NCBI RefSeq assembly: GCF_013391805.1
Contig: NZ_CP058364.1
Coordinates: forward strand, 930,501 to 994,500
Length of the DNA: 64,000 nucleotides
Direction: 5' to 3'
DNA from: Galbibacter sp. BG1
GTDB taxonomy: Bacteria; Bacteroidota; Bacteroidia; Flavobacteriales; Flavobacteriaceae
Shown: piece by piece, positions 45,601 to 55,302 of the stretch
Position numbering within the stretch: position 1 is the first letter of the stretch
Layout: each line of letters begins with the position of its first letter
Position numbers and translations under genes: made by a program
The notes under the pieces: model-generated
Database searches by the model: none
What the model was told of the DNA's origin: nothing
What the model saw: the letters and a program-made list of their open reading frames with translations, nothing else

Positions 45601-47904
45601 TTATGCAACAACAGAAGCTGGTTTTACCACAACTTCTTTTCCGTTAAGCTTCACCTTTAAATCGCGGTCTCCATCAATTGAAAAAGTTGTATTTTCTTGG
45701 GTTACATTCACTTTTACAATGCTTCCCCTAAAATTCACTTTAAAAGAAAAGCCCTTCCATTGCTTAGGGATTCTAGGTTCAAAAGTTAATGTTCCATCTT
45801 TAACGCGCATGCCACCAAAGCCTTCTACAATGCTCATCCAAGTACCGGCCATGGAGGTAATGTGCAGTCCTTCGTGAACTTCTTTGTTATAATCGTCTAA
45901 ATCGAGTCGGGAGGTGCGCAAATAGAAAGTATACGCTTGCTCCATTCGGTTAAGAACAGCCGCCTGAATGGAGTGAACGCACGGCGAAAGCGAAGATTCA
46001 TGCACCGTAAATGGCTCATAAAAATCGAAATGACGCTCTAATTCTTCTTTGCTGAAATGATCTTCAAAGAAATAGAATCCTTGTAGCGTATCGGCCTGTT
46101 TTATGTACGGCGAACGCAAAATTCTATCCCAAGACCATTTTTGGTTAATCGGACGCTGCTCTTTTGGTAAATTCTCAACCGTAATTAATTCCTTATCCAA
46201 GAATCCATCTTGCTGAAGGAAAACATTGTGCTCTTCAGAATAAGGGAAATACATATTTTCGGCAACCTCCATCCATTTTTCAATTTCTTCGGAAGACAGG
46301 TTTGCTTTTTTCATAATGCGACTGAAATCAGAAGCATACTCAGTTTTTACTTTTTCAATGTTTTCCACCGCATATTTGATGCACCATTGTGCAATGTAGT
46401 TGGTGTACCAGTTGTTGTTTACGTTATTTTCGTATTCATTTGGGCCGGTAACGCCAAGGATTACATATTTGTTCTTAGCCGTCGAAAAATTAGCCCTTTG
46501 GTGCCAAAAACGTGCAATGGCTATCATAACTTCAAGTCCCATTTCTGGAATGTAGCTGTAGTCGCCCGAATAGCGTACGTAGTTATAGATTGCATAAATC
46601 ATGGCGCCGTTACGGTGAATTTCTTCAAAAGTGATTTCCCATTCATTATGACTTTCCTCGCCGTTCATGGTTACCATTGGGTACAGTGCCGCTCCATTTT
46701 TAAAACCGAGTTTTTCCGCATTTTCAATAGCTTTACCAAGATGGTTGTAGCGATATTTCAAGAGGTTTCTCGCCACTTGGTCGTCTTTTGTAGCCATGTA
46801 AAATGGAATACAGTACGCCTCGGTATCCCAATAGGTGCTGCCGCCATATTTTTCTCCTGTAAATCCTTTCGGACCGATATTCAATCGGGCATCTTTCCCT
46901 AAATAAGTTTGATTAAGATGAAAAATATTAAAACGGATTCCCTGTTGTGCCTTTACATCGCCTTCTATGGTGATGTCTGCCATTTCCCAAATAGCAGCCC
47001 AAGCCTCTTTTTGGGTAGTTAACAGCGCTTCAAACCCTAAATCAGCTGCTTTTGTTAAAACTTCTTTTGAAGCCTCAATCAAGTTTTCTTGCTCGTGATT
47101 TAAAGAGGTAACATAACCTGCCATTTTTTCAATAGCAGCTGTTTGTCCTTTTTCTACAGTCACTGTATAAGTAAGTGTAGCTTTTAATTCTTCAACTTTT
47201 TCTTCTGAAGAAACTTCAACCTTCTTGTCATTTACATACAAAGTATTGACCATTCCGGTACAGACATGGTATTCTGTTTTATTGGTTTTAGAAACTACAT
47301 AACCAAAATTATTTTCAGTATCAGTTTTATAAACATCCCAGAAAGCATCGTCCCAATTGGTATCTTCGTTGGTAATTCCGCCATCTACATAAGGTAAAAA
47401 TGTAATTTCAGCGTTTTGATTGATTGGTTTTACTTCATACCTAATGGCACCCACTTCATCCATTTTCAAGCTCAAAAATCGGGTAGCTGTAACTTCTACT
47501 TCAACATTATTAGGCAACACAGCTTTAAAAGAACGTTTGTGCCAACCTTCTTTCATGTTCAATTCCCTACGGAAACCTTCAACCGACTTGCAAGTGTGCA
47601 AATCTAACATTTCACCGTTTACCTTAATATTAATCCCTATCCAATTGGGTGCGTTAAGCACTTTGGCAAAATATTCTGGGTAACCGTTTTTCCACCAACC
47701 CACTTTGGTTTTATCGGGATAATAGACCCCAGCGATATAACTTCCTTGAAATGTAGGTCCGGAATAGTGTTCTTCAAAATTAGCGCGTTGCCCCATAGCA
47801 CCGTTACCGATACTAAATAAACTTTCGGATGACTTTACTTTCTCTGCCTGAAATCCTTCTTCTATTAAAGACCATTCGTTTGGTACAATATAATCTTGAT
47901 TCAT
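45601..47904 (-). CDS. GH65 maltose phosphorylase-type glycoside phosphorylase
   Basis: 767 residues without a signal peptide, hence cytosolic. The catalytic Glu is in GVTGPNEYENN, and the phosphate-binding region includes KQADTLQG and HESSLSPCVH. An N-terminal beta-sandwich and an (alpha/alpha)6 barrel fit GH65. It phosphorolyses maltose to beta-glucose-1-phosphate and glucose; the adjacent beta-phosphoglucomutase is the matching next enzyme. Kojibiose or trehalose phosphorylase are alternatives within GH65, but the maltodextrin context favours maltose. It begins one base after the pgmB stop, so it is translationally linked. Confidence 0.92.
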   Translation of the reverse strand: MNQDYIVPNEWSLIEEGFQAEKVKSSESLFSIGNGAMGQRANFEEHYSGPTFQGSYIAGVYYPDKTKVGWWKNGYPEYFAKVLNAPNWIGINIKVNGEMLDLHTCKSVEGFRRELNMKEGWHKRSFKAVLPNNVEVEVTATRFLSLKMDEVGAIRYEVKPINQNAEITFLPYVDGGITNEDTNWDDAFWDVYKTDTENNFGYVVSKTNKTEYHVCTGMVNTLYVNDKKVEVSSEEKVEELKATLTYTVTVEKGQTAAIEKMAGYVTSLNHEQENLIEASKEVLTKAADLGFEALLTTQKEAWAAIWEMADITIEGDVKAQQGIRFNIFHLNQTYLGKDARLNIGPKGFTGEKYGGSTYWDTEAYCIPFYMATKDDQVARNLLKYRYNHLGKAIENAEKLGFKNGAALYPMVTMNGEESHNEWEITFEEIHRNGAMIYAIYNYVRYSGDYSYIPEMGLEVMIAIARFWHQRANFSTAKNKYVILGVTGPNEYENNVNNNWYTNYIAQWCIKYAVENIEKVKTEYASDFSRIMKKANLSSEEIEKWMEVAENMYFPYSEEHNVFLQQDGFLDKELITVENLPKEQRPINQKWSWDRILRSPYIKQADTLQGFYFFEDHFSKEELERHFDFYEPFTVHESSLSPCVHSIQAAVLNRMEQAYTFYLRTSRLDLDDYNKEVHEGLHITSMAGTWMSIVEGFGGMRVKDGTLTFEPRIPKQWKGFSFKVNFRGSIVKVNVTQENTTFSIDGDRDLKVKLNGKEVVVKPASVVA

Positions 47905-47905
47905 T

Positions 47906-48565
47906 TTATTTGGGTTGAAGTTGTTTTAAAAAATTGAATGTTATTTCAGTGAAGCTCGAAAAATTATAATCAGCTTCCTTTAAATTTTGCTCGTTTCCTA
48001 ATCCAATAGAAATCATCTGGGCACTGTTGGCTGCAGCAATACCGGCTTCGGCATCTTCAAAAACGATGCAATTTTCTGGAGCCACATTTAATTGCTTAGC
48101 AGCAATTAAGAAAACCTCTGGATCTGGTTTTGCTTTCGATACGCTGTTACCATCCACAATAGCATCAAACATATCCATTATGCCCACTTTCTCTAAAATA
48201 GTAGGTGCATTTTTACTGGCCGATCCCAATGCAATTGGGTAATTGGCCGCTTTTATTTCAGCCAAAATCTCTTTTACGCCAGGCAAAATATCTGCTTCTG
48301 TCATTTTCTCAACGTAAGTGAGATAATCTGCGTTCTTGTTGGCCGCCAATTCATCAAACTTTTCTTTAGAAACATTGGCATTGGCCCAATTCAATATTTT
48401 TTTTAGGGAGTCTACTCTGCTCACCCCTTTTAATTGCTCATTCTGTTCATGTGTTAATTCGAAATTGAATTCTGCCGCCGCCTTTTTCCATGCTAAATAA
48501 TGGAATCGTGCGGTATCTACTATAACGCCATCTAAATCGAATATAAATCCTTTTTCCGTATTCAT
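47906..48565 (-). CDS. pgmB: Beta-phosphoglucomutase
   Basis: 219 residues of the HAD superfamily. The nucleophile motif is FDLDGVIVDTA (first Asp), motif II is GSASKNAPTIL and the acidic motif IV is FEDAEAGIAAA with Lys in VSKAKPDPEVF. The cap domain helix is that of beta-PGM. It converts beta-glucose-1-phosphate, made by the GH65 enzyme, to glucose-6-phosphate. It is one base before the GH65 gene and 35 bp after the MFS transporter gene, completing cytosolic maltose use. Identification is strong because of motifs and context. Confidence 0.93.
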   Translation of the reverse strand: MNTEKGFIFDLDGVIVDTARFHYLAWKKAAAEFNFELTHEQNEQLKGVSRVDSLKKILNWANANVSKEKFDELAANKNADYLTYVEKMTEADILPGVKEILAEIKAANYPIALGSASKNAPTILEKVGIMDMFDAIVDGNSVSKAKPDPEVFLIAAKQLNVAPENCIVFEDAEAGIAAANSAQMISIGLGNEQNLKEADYNFSSFTEITFNFLKQLQPK

Positions 48566-48600
48566 TTTAATTTTTTATAGTGAAATACCTATAGAAAAAC

Positions 48601-49974
48601 TTAATCTATGGTATATGCAATTGCTTGTTTATTTACGATTAATAAGTTTGCCAATCCAGCTAGAACTAAACAGATTCCCGCCACTATCATGGAATTGATG
48701 GTTTCTTCCCCAATAAGTTTATAGGCAAAGTTTATACCTCCAACCGCAGCTATAATTTGAGGAATTACAATAAACATATTAAAGAGCCCCATATAAACGC
48801 CCATTTTTTTGGCGTCTATAGAACTCGATAGCATAGCGTATGGCATGGAAAGAATGGACCCCCATGCGATCCCTACCAAAATAAAGCTTATAAAGAGATA
48901 AGATGGATCTGGAACAAAATACATGGAAATAAAACCTATGCCACCTATAATTAAGGAAACCATATGGGTGTACTTTCTATTAACCCGTCTACGGGATGCA
49001 TAAAAAGTAAGTGCCAAAGCAAAAACCATGGACGAAAGTCCGTATACTCCCATTGCCGAGCCTACTTTATCGGAAGCGTCTTGATATTTTTTATTAGCGG
49101 TATTAAAAGCTGTTTGCTGTTCTACCACTTGAAGGTCGAACGTGGTTTCCACTGGAGCGGGCGCATTAAAAACGTGCTCTGTAAGCGCCGGGGTAGCCAA
49201 ACTCCACATGGTAAAAAAGGCAAACCAACTAAAAAACTGAATCACCCCTAGCTTTACCATTGTAGGGGGCATCTTACCAATATTTTCTATAATATCCTTT
49301 ACAAAATGCCCTTTGGTATCTTCTTTCATTTTTTTGAAAGCTTCCATATCTTCAGGCGGATACTCATCGGTGGTGAAAATGGTATATAAAATACTAGTAA
49401 TAAAAACAAAAGCCCCGATGGCGAAAGCCACTTTAACAGACATAGGGACCACACCGGCGGCTGCCTCGTTACTAACCCCTAGCTGATTTACCATCCATGG
49501 TAAATTACTGGCAACCCAGGTACCGATACCTATAATAAGCGTTTGAACCACAAAACCATAAGACCGCTGGGATTCATGAAGTTTATCGGCCACTAAAGCC
49601 CTAAACGGCTCCATACTTACATTTATAGAAGCGTCTAAAACCCATAGTAATCCTGCAGCTACCCACAGCGCTGGAGAGTGCGGTACCATTAATAGAGCTA
49701 AAGAACTTAAAATCGCCCCGATTAAAAAATAAGGACGCCGACGCCCCAACTTGGGATGCCAAGTTTTGTCGCTTAAATAACCTATTATGGGTTGAATTAT
49801 GAGTCCGGTAAGAGGTGCTGCAATCCAAAGTAAGGGAATCGCGTCTTTTTCAGCACCTAGTGTCTGAAATATTCTGGACATAAAACCTCCTTGGAGAGCA
49901 AAACCAAATTGAATTCCCAGAAAACCGAAACTCATGTTCCAAATTTCCCAGAAACCTAATATACGCTTTTTCAT
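48601..49974 (-). CDS. MFS sugar transporter (SLC45/maltose-type)
   Basis: 457 residues from ATG 49974, which starts MKKRILGFWEIWNMSFGFLG as in known relatives; an upstream in-frame start at 50022 would add 16 residues and is unlikely. About 12 TM segments. Motifs include GYLSDKTWHPKLGRRRPYF between TM2 and TM3, a variant of the MFS D-R-xxxGRR signature, and SLC45-like segments near SMPYAML. The central soluble insert (about 215-300) separates the halves. It should import maltose or maltodextrin across the inner membrane for the GH65 enzyme. It heads the minus-strand operon; candidate operators lie upstream. Confidence 0.9.
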   Translation of the reverse strand: MKKRILGFWEIWNMSFGFLGIQFGFALQGGFMSRIFQTLGAEKDAIPLLWIAAPLTGLIIQPIIGYLSDKTWHPKLGRRRPYFLIGAILSSLALLMVPHSPALWVAAGLLWVLDASINVSMEPFRALVADKLHESQRSYGFVVQTLIIGIGTWVASNLPWMVNQLGVSNEAAAGVVPMSVKVAFAIGAFVFITSILYTIFTTDEYPPEDMEAFKKMKEDTKGHFVKDIIENIGKMPPTMVKLGVIQFFSWFAFFTMWSLATPALTEHVFNAPAPVETTFDLQVVEQQTAFNTANKKYQDASDKVGSAMGVYGLSSMVFALALTFYASRRRVNRKYTHMVSLIIGGIGFISMYFVPDPSYLFISFILVGIAWGSILSMPYAMLSSSIDAKKMGVYMGLFNMFIVIPQIIAAVGGINFAYKLIGEETINSMIVAGICLVLAGLANLLIVNKQAIAYTID

Positions 49975-50082
49975 TATCGTAATGTATTCGTTTGTAATAC
50001 GATAAGCGCTAAGACTTATCAAAACTTAAATTATATTGAGAAGTAGAAATATAAGTTTTGATGGGGGCTAAAATACTATTTT

Positions 50083-50113
50083 TTTGTTAACAAACTAATT
50101 ATCTTAACGTTAA
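50083..50113. promoter_or_regulatory. Candidate operators upstream of the MFS operon
   Basis: Two perfect palindromes are close together: TTTGTTAACAAA (50083-50094) and TTAACGTTAA (50104-50113). The second holds the AACGTT core that also appears upstream of susC. They lie about 110-140 bp before the transporter start in an otherwise AT-rich 390-bp gap (49975-50364), which shows no other feature. I infer LacI-family binding. Confidence 0.4.
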
Positions 50114-50364
50114 AAGTTGTATTTATCTGATTCCAGAGAAGATCATGCATTACAAAAATCAATTTTTTTTATAATTAGTCTCTATAATCTATTTCAAGTA
50201 GAAATAAGATCATACTGAATCCTGCACCAAGATTCTAAATTTTGAATATTGATAAATTGAGACTTTAGTTAAGAGTATTAAATTTACGTATTTTAGTAGT
50301 GCTCACATTTTGTGAAAATAAGAACTTTAAGTTGCAAACTGACAAGAGGTCTTTTCATCGTCTT

Positions 50365-50658
50365 CTAATATTTGAACGGCTCCCTTTTTGAATGTCGAAC
50401 TATTAATATTCTAATTTGAGATTTCGTGATTTGATAGGCAATTCGGTAATGATAAACCTCAAATGCCCTAACTGATCCATCGTTATCTTTACGATATTTA
50501 TCAATCGGATAGATTTCTGGATTTAATTTCAAGGCTTCCGCTTTGTCAAAAATCTCGTCACGTACTTTTTCAGCAGCAGGCAACGAATCTTTTTTAATAA
50601 AAGTATATGCCTCATTCAATTGTTTCAAGGCTAATTTCCGCCAAACAACTTCTACCAT
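50365..50658 (-). CDS. RelE/ParE family toxin
   Basis: 97 residues with RelE features: VVWRKLALKQLNEAYTFIKKDSLPAAEKV at the N-terminus, a central INP-like segment ALKLNPEIYPIDKYRKDN, then VRAFEVYHYRIAYQI and IRILIVRHSKREP at the C-terminus. The Arg/His strand is the putative catalytic part. It is translated just after the antitoxin gene (starts overlap by seven bases), giving the usual antitoxin-first order. It is the third type II toxin-antitoxin pair in the window and lies between the two arms of the alpha-glucan locus. Confidence 0.88.
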   Translation of the reverse strand: MVEVVWRKLALKQLNEAYTFIKKDSLPAAEKVRDEIFDKAEALKLNPEIYPIDKYRKDNDGSVRAFEVYHYRIAYQITKSQIRILIVRHSKREPFKY

Positions 50659-50873
50659 TTACTTGCTATTCTTCGTACTTCTTCCTGAGTATAAAACTCT
50701 CCTTTCTCAATATCAACAATAGCCTTGTCTATTTCTTTATTATATTGCTCCAAACTAATTCTTTCGGTTTCCCCCATCTCTTCATTTACTATGGATTCCA
50801 ACTTATCGAACAGGGACTCATTTATAAAGTCTAGCTTTTGTATGAACTTATATTTTCTGATTTCTAAATCCAT
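50652..50873 (-). CDS. Antitoxin of the RelE/ParE-type pair
   Basis: 73 residues from ATG 50873; a TTG at 50882 would add three residues and is not needed. The sequence is acidic and helical (ESIVNEEMGETERISLEQYNKEIDKAIVDIEKGEFYTQEEV), as expected for a small antitoxin that binds its toxin. A clear DNA-binding motif is not obvious. Overlap with the toxin start supports the pairing. A near-match -7 box TATCTTTA lies about 20 bp upstream. Confidence 0.8.
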   Translation of the reverse strand: MDLEIRKYKFIQKLDFINESLFDKLESIVNEEMGETERISLEQYNKEIDKAIVDIEKGEFYTQEEVRRIASKW

Positions 50874-50957
50874 TATTAACAATTAGATAATTTAAAGATA
50901 CAATTTTTGTTTGGTTATTAACGATCTTGGCCGGGAAGCTTTTCCGCGAATTATGTT

Positions 50958-51980
50958 TTAAACCGGCTTCGTAGATTCCCGCTCTAAAATAGAGGTTTTA
51001 ATCACCTCCGTCCTATAACTGGATTCGTCATCGCCATTTTCCAAACGATCGATAAGCATTTTTGCCGCTTTTTCCCCCATTTCAAAACCGTGCTGAATAA
51101 CCGTGGTTAAAGTTGGATAGGCATACTTAGACAAAATCCCGTCGCTAAACCCAATAAAGCTCATTTCCTGTGGAATTTTAAATCCGCAATTGTGCGCTTC
51201 CCTCATGGCCACTACAGCATACAATTCGTTTACGCCAAACACAGCATCGAATTGTTGGGTATCGAAAAGATCTTTAATTTTCCCTTCCAACTCTTCGTCT
51301 TTATCCACTTTTATAATGAGGTTTTCGTCTAATTCAATACCAGCATCGTAAAGGGCATTAACATAGCCCTGCGTTCTAAGTTTGCCAATAGAAATATAGT
51401 CTTCCGTAGTAATTAATGCTATTCGTTGACAACCTGAATAAATTAAATGCTGAATTGCATTGTAAGAGGCACGTGCGTCATCGATAATTACTTTATCGCA
51501 GTAAATTTCATCAGAAGTACGGTCGAACATCACTAAAGGCATTCCTTGGTTGATTACTTCCCGCAAATGATGAAAATCTCTTTTTAGCAACGTTTCTTTG
51601 GAGAGCGACAGTAAAAATCCGTCGATACTCCCATTGGCCATGGTCTCCATATTAATAACCTCTTTATCAAAAGATTCATTGGACAAGCAAACAATAACAT
51701 TGTAACCAAGTTCGTTGGCCTTATGCTCAATCCCGCTAATAATCAAGGTGAAGAAATGGTGCACAATTTCTGGGATGATAACCGCTACATTCTTTGTTTT
51801 CCTATTTTTAAGACTTAGTGCTATGTTATTGGGCTTGTAATTATAAAGCCTTGCAAAAGCCTGCACTTTTTCAATAGTATCTTTGCTTATTTCAGAGCTA
51901 TTGCTCATCGCCTTGGATACAGTTGAAATGGACACATCCAGTTCTCTGGCAATTTCTTTTATGGTAATTTTTTTCTTCAT
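50958..51980 (-). CDS. LacI-family transcriptional regulator
   Basis: 340 residues. The LacI helix-turn-helix is at about 3-27 (ITIKEIARELDVSISTVSKAMS), followed by the hinge helix region PNNIALSLK and a periplasmic-binding-protein-like sensor domain (about 60-335). It is divergent from the susCDE operon and lies 5' of the MFS operon, with AACGTT palindromes in both control regions. It is therefore the likely regulator of the alpha-glucan locus, binding a maltose-type ligand. No SusR-type regulator was seen, so this organism uses a LacI protein here. Ligand and mode of action are inferred. Confidence 0.9.
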   Translation of the reverse strand: MKKKITIKEIARELDVSISTVSKAMSNSSEISKDTIEKVQAFARLYNYKPNNIALSLKNRKTKNVAVIIPEIVHHFFTLIISGIEHKANELGYNVIVCLSNESFDKEVINMETMANGSIDGFLLSLSKETLLKRDFHHLREVINQGMPLVMFDRTSDEIYCDKVIIDDARASYNAIQHLIYSGCQRIALITTEDYISIGKLRTQGYVNALYDAGIELDENLIIKVDKDEELEGKIKDLFDTQQFDAVFGVNELYAVVAMREAHNCGFKIPQEMSFIGFSDGILSKYAYPTLTTVIQHGFEMGEKAAKMLIDRLENGDDESSYRTEVIKTSILERESTKPV

Positions 51981-52392
51981 ATCTGTAGTGGTAAAAACGC
52001 TTCTTAGAAGGGATTACAAAAATAGCGATTTCGACCTACATTTTCTAGAAGAGACCGGCATTTCTGTTTCTTACGAATTTAAGGAATTCATAATAATCTA
52101 CCTTTTAATTTGCGAATGCTAAAATTAGAGCCTTCAAATCCGTTATTCTGTTAAAAAATAAAAAGTTCTCAACACTAAAACGTTTTCGCAACCTTCTCAG
52201 GGAACTCCAACGTTTTCTTTACTCAAAATTTACATAGTTTTAACACCGAGAAGTAAAATATAAGTTAAAAATCAGTCTAAACAATTCTAGAATTATTTAT
52301 GAAATGAGCAGTTCTAATTTTTTGCAAAATCAATCAAAACATTAAATCACGAATTACATCTAACACTAAAAAATAAATAAAAATTTACATAG
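51981..52392. other. Divergent control region between lacI-type gene and susC
   Basis: 412 bp, AT-rich. The only supported elements are the AACGTT palindromes at 52177 and 52209. I see no TAnnTTTG box close to the susC start. No ORF is convincing. Confidence 0.5.
52177..52214. promoter_or_regulatory. Candidate LacI-type operators upstream of susC
   Basis: A perfect 10-bp palindrome AAAACGTTTT at 52177-52186 is followed by a second AACGTT core at 52209-52214, 29 bp apart centre to centre (AACGTTTTC occurs in both). They lie about 180-215 bp before susC and 200 bp before the lacI-type start. Palindromes with a central CG fit LacI-family sites. Confidence 0.45.
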
Positions 52393-55299
52393 ATGAAAGT
52401 ATTCAATACAATACCCTTGCTATTATTCCTTTTACCGCTTGGTATTTTTGCCCAGCAGCAGGTAAGCGGGGTAGTTACAGATGCTTCAACAAACACCCCT
52501 ATACCGGGTGTAAATGTTGTAATAAAAGGAACTACTACAGGAACAACAACCGACTTTGATGGTAATTACACGATCGAAGCGGAAGACGGGACGATTTTAC
52601 AATTTTCCTATATAGGTTTTACTGCTTCAGAAAAAACAGTAAACGGACCTTCCATTAATGTTACCCTTACTGAGGACACACAACAACTGGACGAGGTAGT
52701 AGTAATTGGTTATGGTACGGTTAAAAAGAAAGATGCTACCGGAGCGGTAGATCAGGTGACTTCTAAAGACTTTAACAAAGGCCCGATTGTAAGTGCAGGC
52801 CAATTGATTACTGGTAAAGTAGCCGGGGTTAATGTTACCTCTGGCGGTGGAGCACCGGGTGAAGGACAAAATATTACCATTCGCGGGCAAGGATCTCTTT
52901 CATTAAATTCTTCCCCATTATATGTAATCGATGGTGTTCCTATTTCAGAAAGTAATATCGGCGGTGCTAGAAACCCATTAAACTTTCTAAACCCCAACGA
53001 TATTGAAAGTATGACCGTTCTTAAAGATGCTTCGGCAACTTCTATTTACGGTTCCAGGGCTGCCAATGGAGTAATTATGATTACCACTAAAAAAGGAAAA
53101 GGGAACGAATTCAAATTTAACTATTCTGGAATCACAACACTCTACACGCCCACAAATTATGTGGATGTAATGAATGCCGATGAATTTAGATCACTTGTCA
53201 ACGAGACTGGAGATGCCGCAGCTATTGGGAGGTTAGGTTCCAATAACACCGATTGGCAGGACGAAATCTATGGAGATGCCTTTGGTATAGAGCACAACCT
53301 TACCACCAATGGTAATATAAAAGGCGTTTTGCCAATAAGAGCATCTTTGGGTTATACAGACCAAGGAGGAATTCTTAAAGGCGATAACTTTAAAAGAACT
53401 TCTGGAGCATTAAATTTGCGCCCATCGTTTTTTGACGATCATTTAAAGTTCGAATTGAACGGTAGAGGTGTGTATACAGAGAATGATTTTGGAAACCGGG
53501 ATGCTATTGGATCTTCAGTGGATTTCGATCCTACAAAACCTATTTTTGATGCAAACTCTCCCTTTGGAGGTTATTATACTTGGCTGAATGACGATAATGT
53601 GCAAAACAACCTCGCCCCTACAAACCCAGTGGCACTTATTAATTTAAAAGATGATTCTTCCATAGTTAGACGTTTTTTAGGAAATGCAAAAGTAGACTAC
53701 AAACTTCATTTCTTTCCAGATATTACGGCTACAGTAAATGTTGGTTTAGACCAAAGTACCAGTGATGGGAAAACAGTAGTTTCAGAACAGATGCCTTCTT
53801 CTCAATTAGATTGGAACGGTTCTTTTAGCAATTACAGCAATGAACAAACCAATAAATTGTTCGACGCCTACGCTACATATTCCAAAGAGATCGATAGACA
53901 CTCGATTAATGCAGTGGCAGGATACTCTTACCAAAGTTTTGAGTACGACACTTTTAGTTTTGACAGTGAAGCAGAGGAAGAAGGAAACGACCCAATAACA
54001 ATTGATAAATCTAAAAATGTTTTACTTTCTTACTTCGGAAGATTAAACTATGGTTTTGATGACAGATATTTAGTAACTGCCACCTTAAGAGCCGATGCTT
54101 CTTCCAAATTAAACCCAGACGATCGTTGGGGTTATTTCCCTTCTTTCGCTTTGGCGTGGAATATTAATAACGAAAGCTTTTTGGAAAATTCCGAAGTTAT
54201 AGATCAGTTAAAACTTCGTGTTGGATATGGGGAAATAGGAAACGTAAATGGCTTGGGAGACTATCTTTTCCTTACCAATTACACGGGCAGTAGAACAAAC
54301 GCCAATTACCAAATAGGAGATGGATTCCTCCAAACTTTCCGTCCAGAAGCATATAATGAAGACTTACGTTGGGAAGTTGGTAACAACCTAAACGTAGGTG
54401 TTGATTACAGTTTCTTCAACCGAAGAATTTTTGGTTCCGTAAATGGTTATATCAAAAAAACTGAAGATTTAATAAGTTTTGTAACTATTGATCCTTTTAC
54501 AAATTTCTCTAATGGTATTAACAAAAATATCGGGGACATGGTAAACAAAGGGATTGAGTTTGAATTAAATTTAGTTCCAGTAAGAACCGAAGATTTTACT
54601 TGGAGTATTGGCTATAATATCGCTGTAAACGACAATGAAATTACCAGTCTGCCAGATGAAGTAGAAGTTGGTGGTATTAATGGAGGTACTGGAAACAACA
54701 TTCAATTGCATAAAGAAGGATACACTCCATTTAGCTATTGGGTTTACAAGCAGGTGTACAATGAAAATGGTACTCCAATAGAAGGTGCTTACGTAGATAG
54801 AAATGCAGACGGACAAATTAATGATTCCGATAGATATTTGTATAAGAGTCCGTATGCCGATGTACTTATGGGGTTAAACACAAACCTAAATTATAAAAAT
54901 TGGGATTTAGCTGTGGTAACCCGTGCAAGTCTTGGAAACTATGCTTACAACAACATGGCTTCCAGCAAGAGCTACCTATTGAGAGCAACGGAGAACAATA
55001 TCTTAACTAATCTACACAGGGATTATTTCAATACTGGTTTTAGAACCATTACAGAGACAAATCTTCAAAGTGATTATTACATACAAGATGCTTCGTTCTT
55101 TAAAATAGACAACATTACACTTGGATACACCTTCAGGGAAGCGTTTGGAAGTTCTAACGTGAGATTCTACGGAGCGGTAACCAATGTTGCGATATTTACA
55201 GATTACGACGGATTAGATCCTGAAATTGGTGGCGGAATAGACAACAATTTCTATCCAAGACCAAGATCGTTCGCTTTTGGAGTTAACCTTGATTTTTAA
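52393..55299 (+). CDS. susC: SusC/RagA TonB-dependent outer membrane transporter
   Basis: 968 residues with a signal ending IFAQQQ. A carboxypeptidase-regulatory-like domain (about 22-98, VSGVVTDASTNTPIPGVNV) is followed by the plug domain (DEVVVIGYGTVKKKDATGAV; then YVIDGVPI and ASATSIYGSRAANGVI) and a 22-strand barrel. The last residue is Phe. It imports bound malto-oligosaccharides with energy from TonB. It leads the susC-susD-susE-amylase operon, with the SusD gene starting 3 bp downstream, and lies divergent from the LacI regulator. The SusC assignment is strong; glucan specificity is inferred from the neighbouring amylases. Confidence 0.95.
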   Translation: MKVFNTIPLLLFLLPLGIFAQQQVSGVVTDASTNTPIPGVNVVIKGTTTGTTTDFDGNYTIEAEDGTILQFSYIGFTASEKTVNGPSINVTLTEDTQQLDEVVVIGYGTVKKKDATGAVDQVTSKDFNKGPIVSAGQLITGKVAGVNVTSGGGAPGEGQNITIRGQGSLSLNSSPLYVIDGVPISESNIGGARNPLNFLNPNDIESMTVLKDASATSIYGSRAANGVIMITTKKGKGNEFKFNYSGITTLYTPTNYVDVMNADEFRSLVNETGDAAAIGRLGSNNTDWQDEIYGDAFGIEHNLTTNGNIKGVLPIRASLGYTDQGGILKGDNFKRTSGALNLRPSFFDDHLKFELNGRGVYTENDFGNRDAIGSSVDFDPTKPIFDANSPFGGYYTWLNDDNVQNNLAPTNPVALINLKDDSSIVRRFLGNAKVDYKLHFFPDITATVNVGLDQSTSDGKTVVSEQMPSSQLDWNGSFSNYSNEQTNKLFDAYATYSKEIDRHSINAVAGYSYQSFEYDTFSFDSEAEEEGNDPITIDKSKNVLLSYFGRLNYGFDDRYLVTATLRADASSKLNPDDRWGYFPSFALAWNINNESFLENSEVIDQLKLRVGYGEIGNVNGLGDYLFLTNYTGSRTNANYQIGDGFLQTFRPEAYNEDLRWEVGNNLNVGVDYSFFNRRIFGSVNGYIKKTEDLISFVTIDPFTNFSNGINKNIGDMVNKGIEFELNLVPVRTEDFTWSIGYNIAVNDNEITSLPDEVEVGGINGGTGNNIQLHKEGYTPFSYWVYKQVYNENGTPIEGAYVDRNADGQINDSDRYLYKSPYADVLMGLNTNLNYKNWDLAVVTRASLGNYAYNNMASSKSYLLRATENNILTNLHRDYFNTGFRTITETNLQSDYYIQDASFFKIDNITLGYTFREAFGSSNVRFYGAVTNVAIFTDYDGLDPEIGGGIDNNFYPRPRSFAFGVNLDF

Positions 55300-55302
55300 A
55301 AA

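Noticed and set aside
46210-46902. 230-residue plus-strand open frame
   Set aside because: Lies fully inside the GH65 phosphorylase gene on the opposite strand and has composition of a shadow frame.
51883-52122. Plus-strand frame across the lacI start
   Set aside because: Overlaps the helix-turn-helix coding region of the LacI gene on the other strand; no homology visible.
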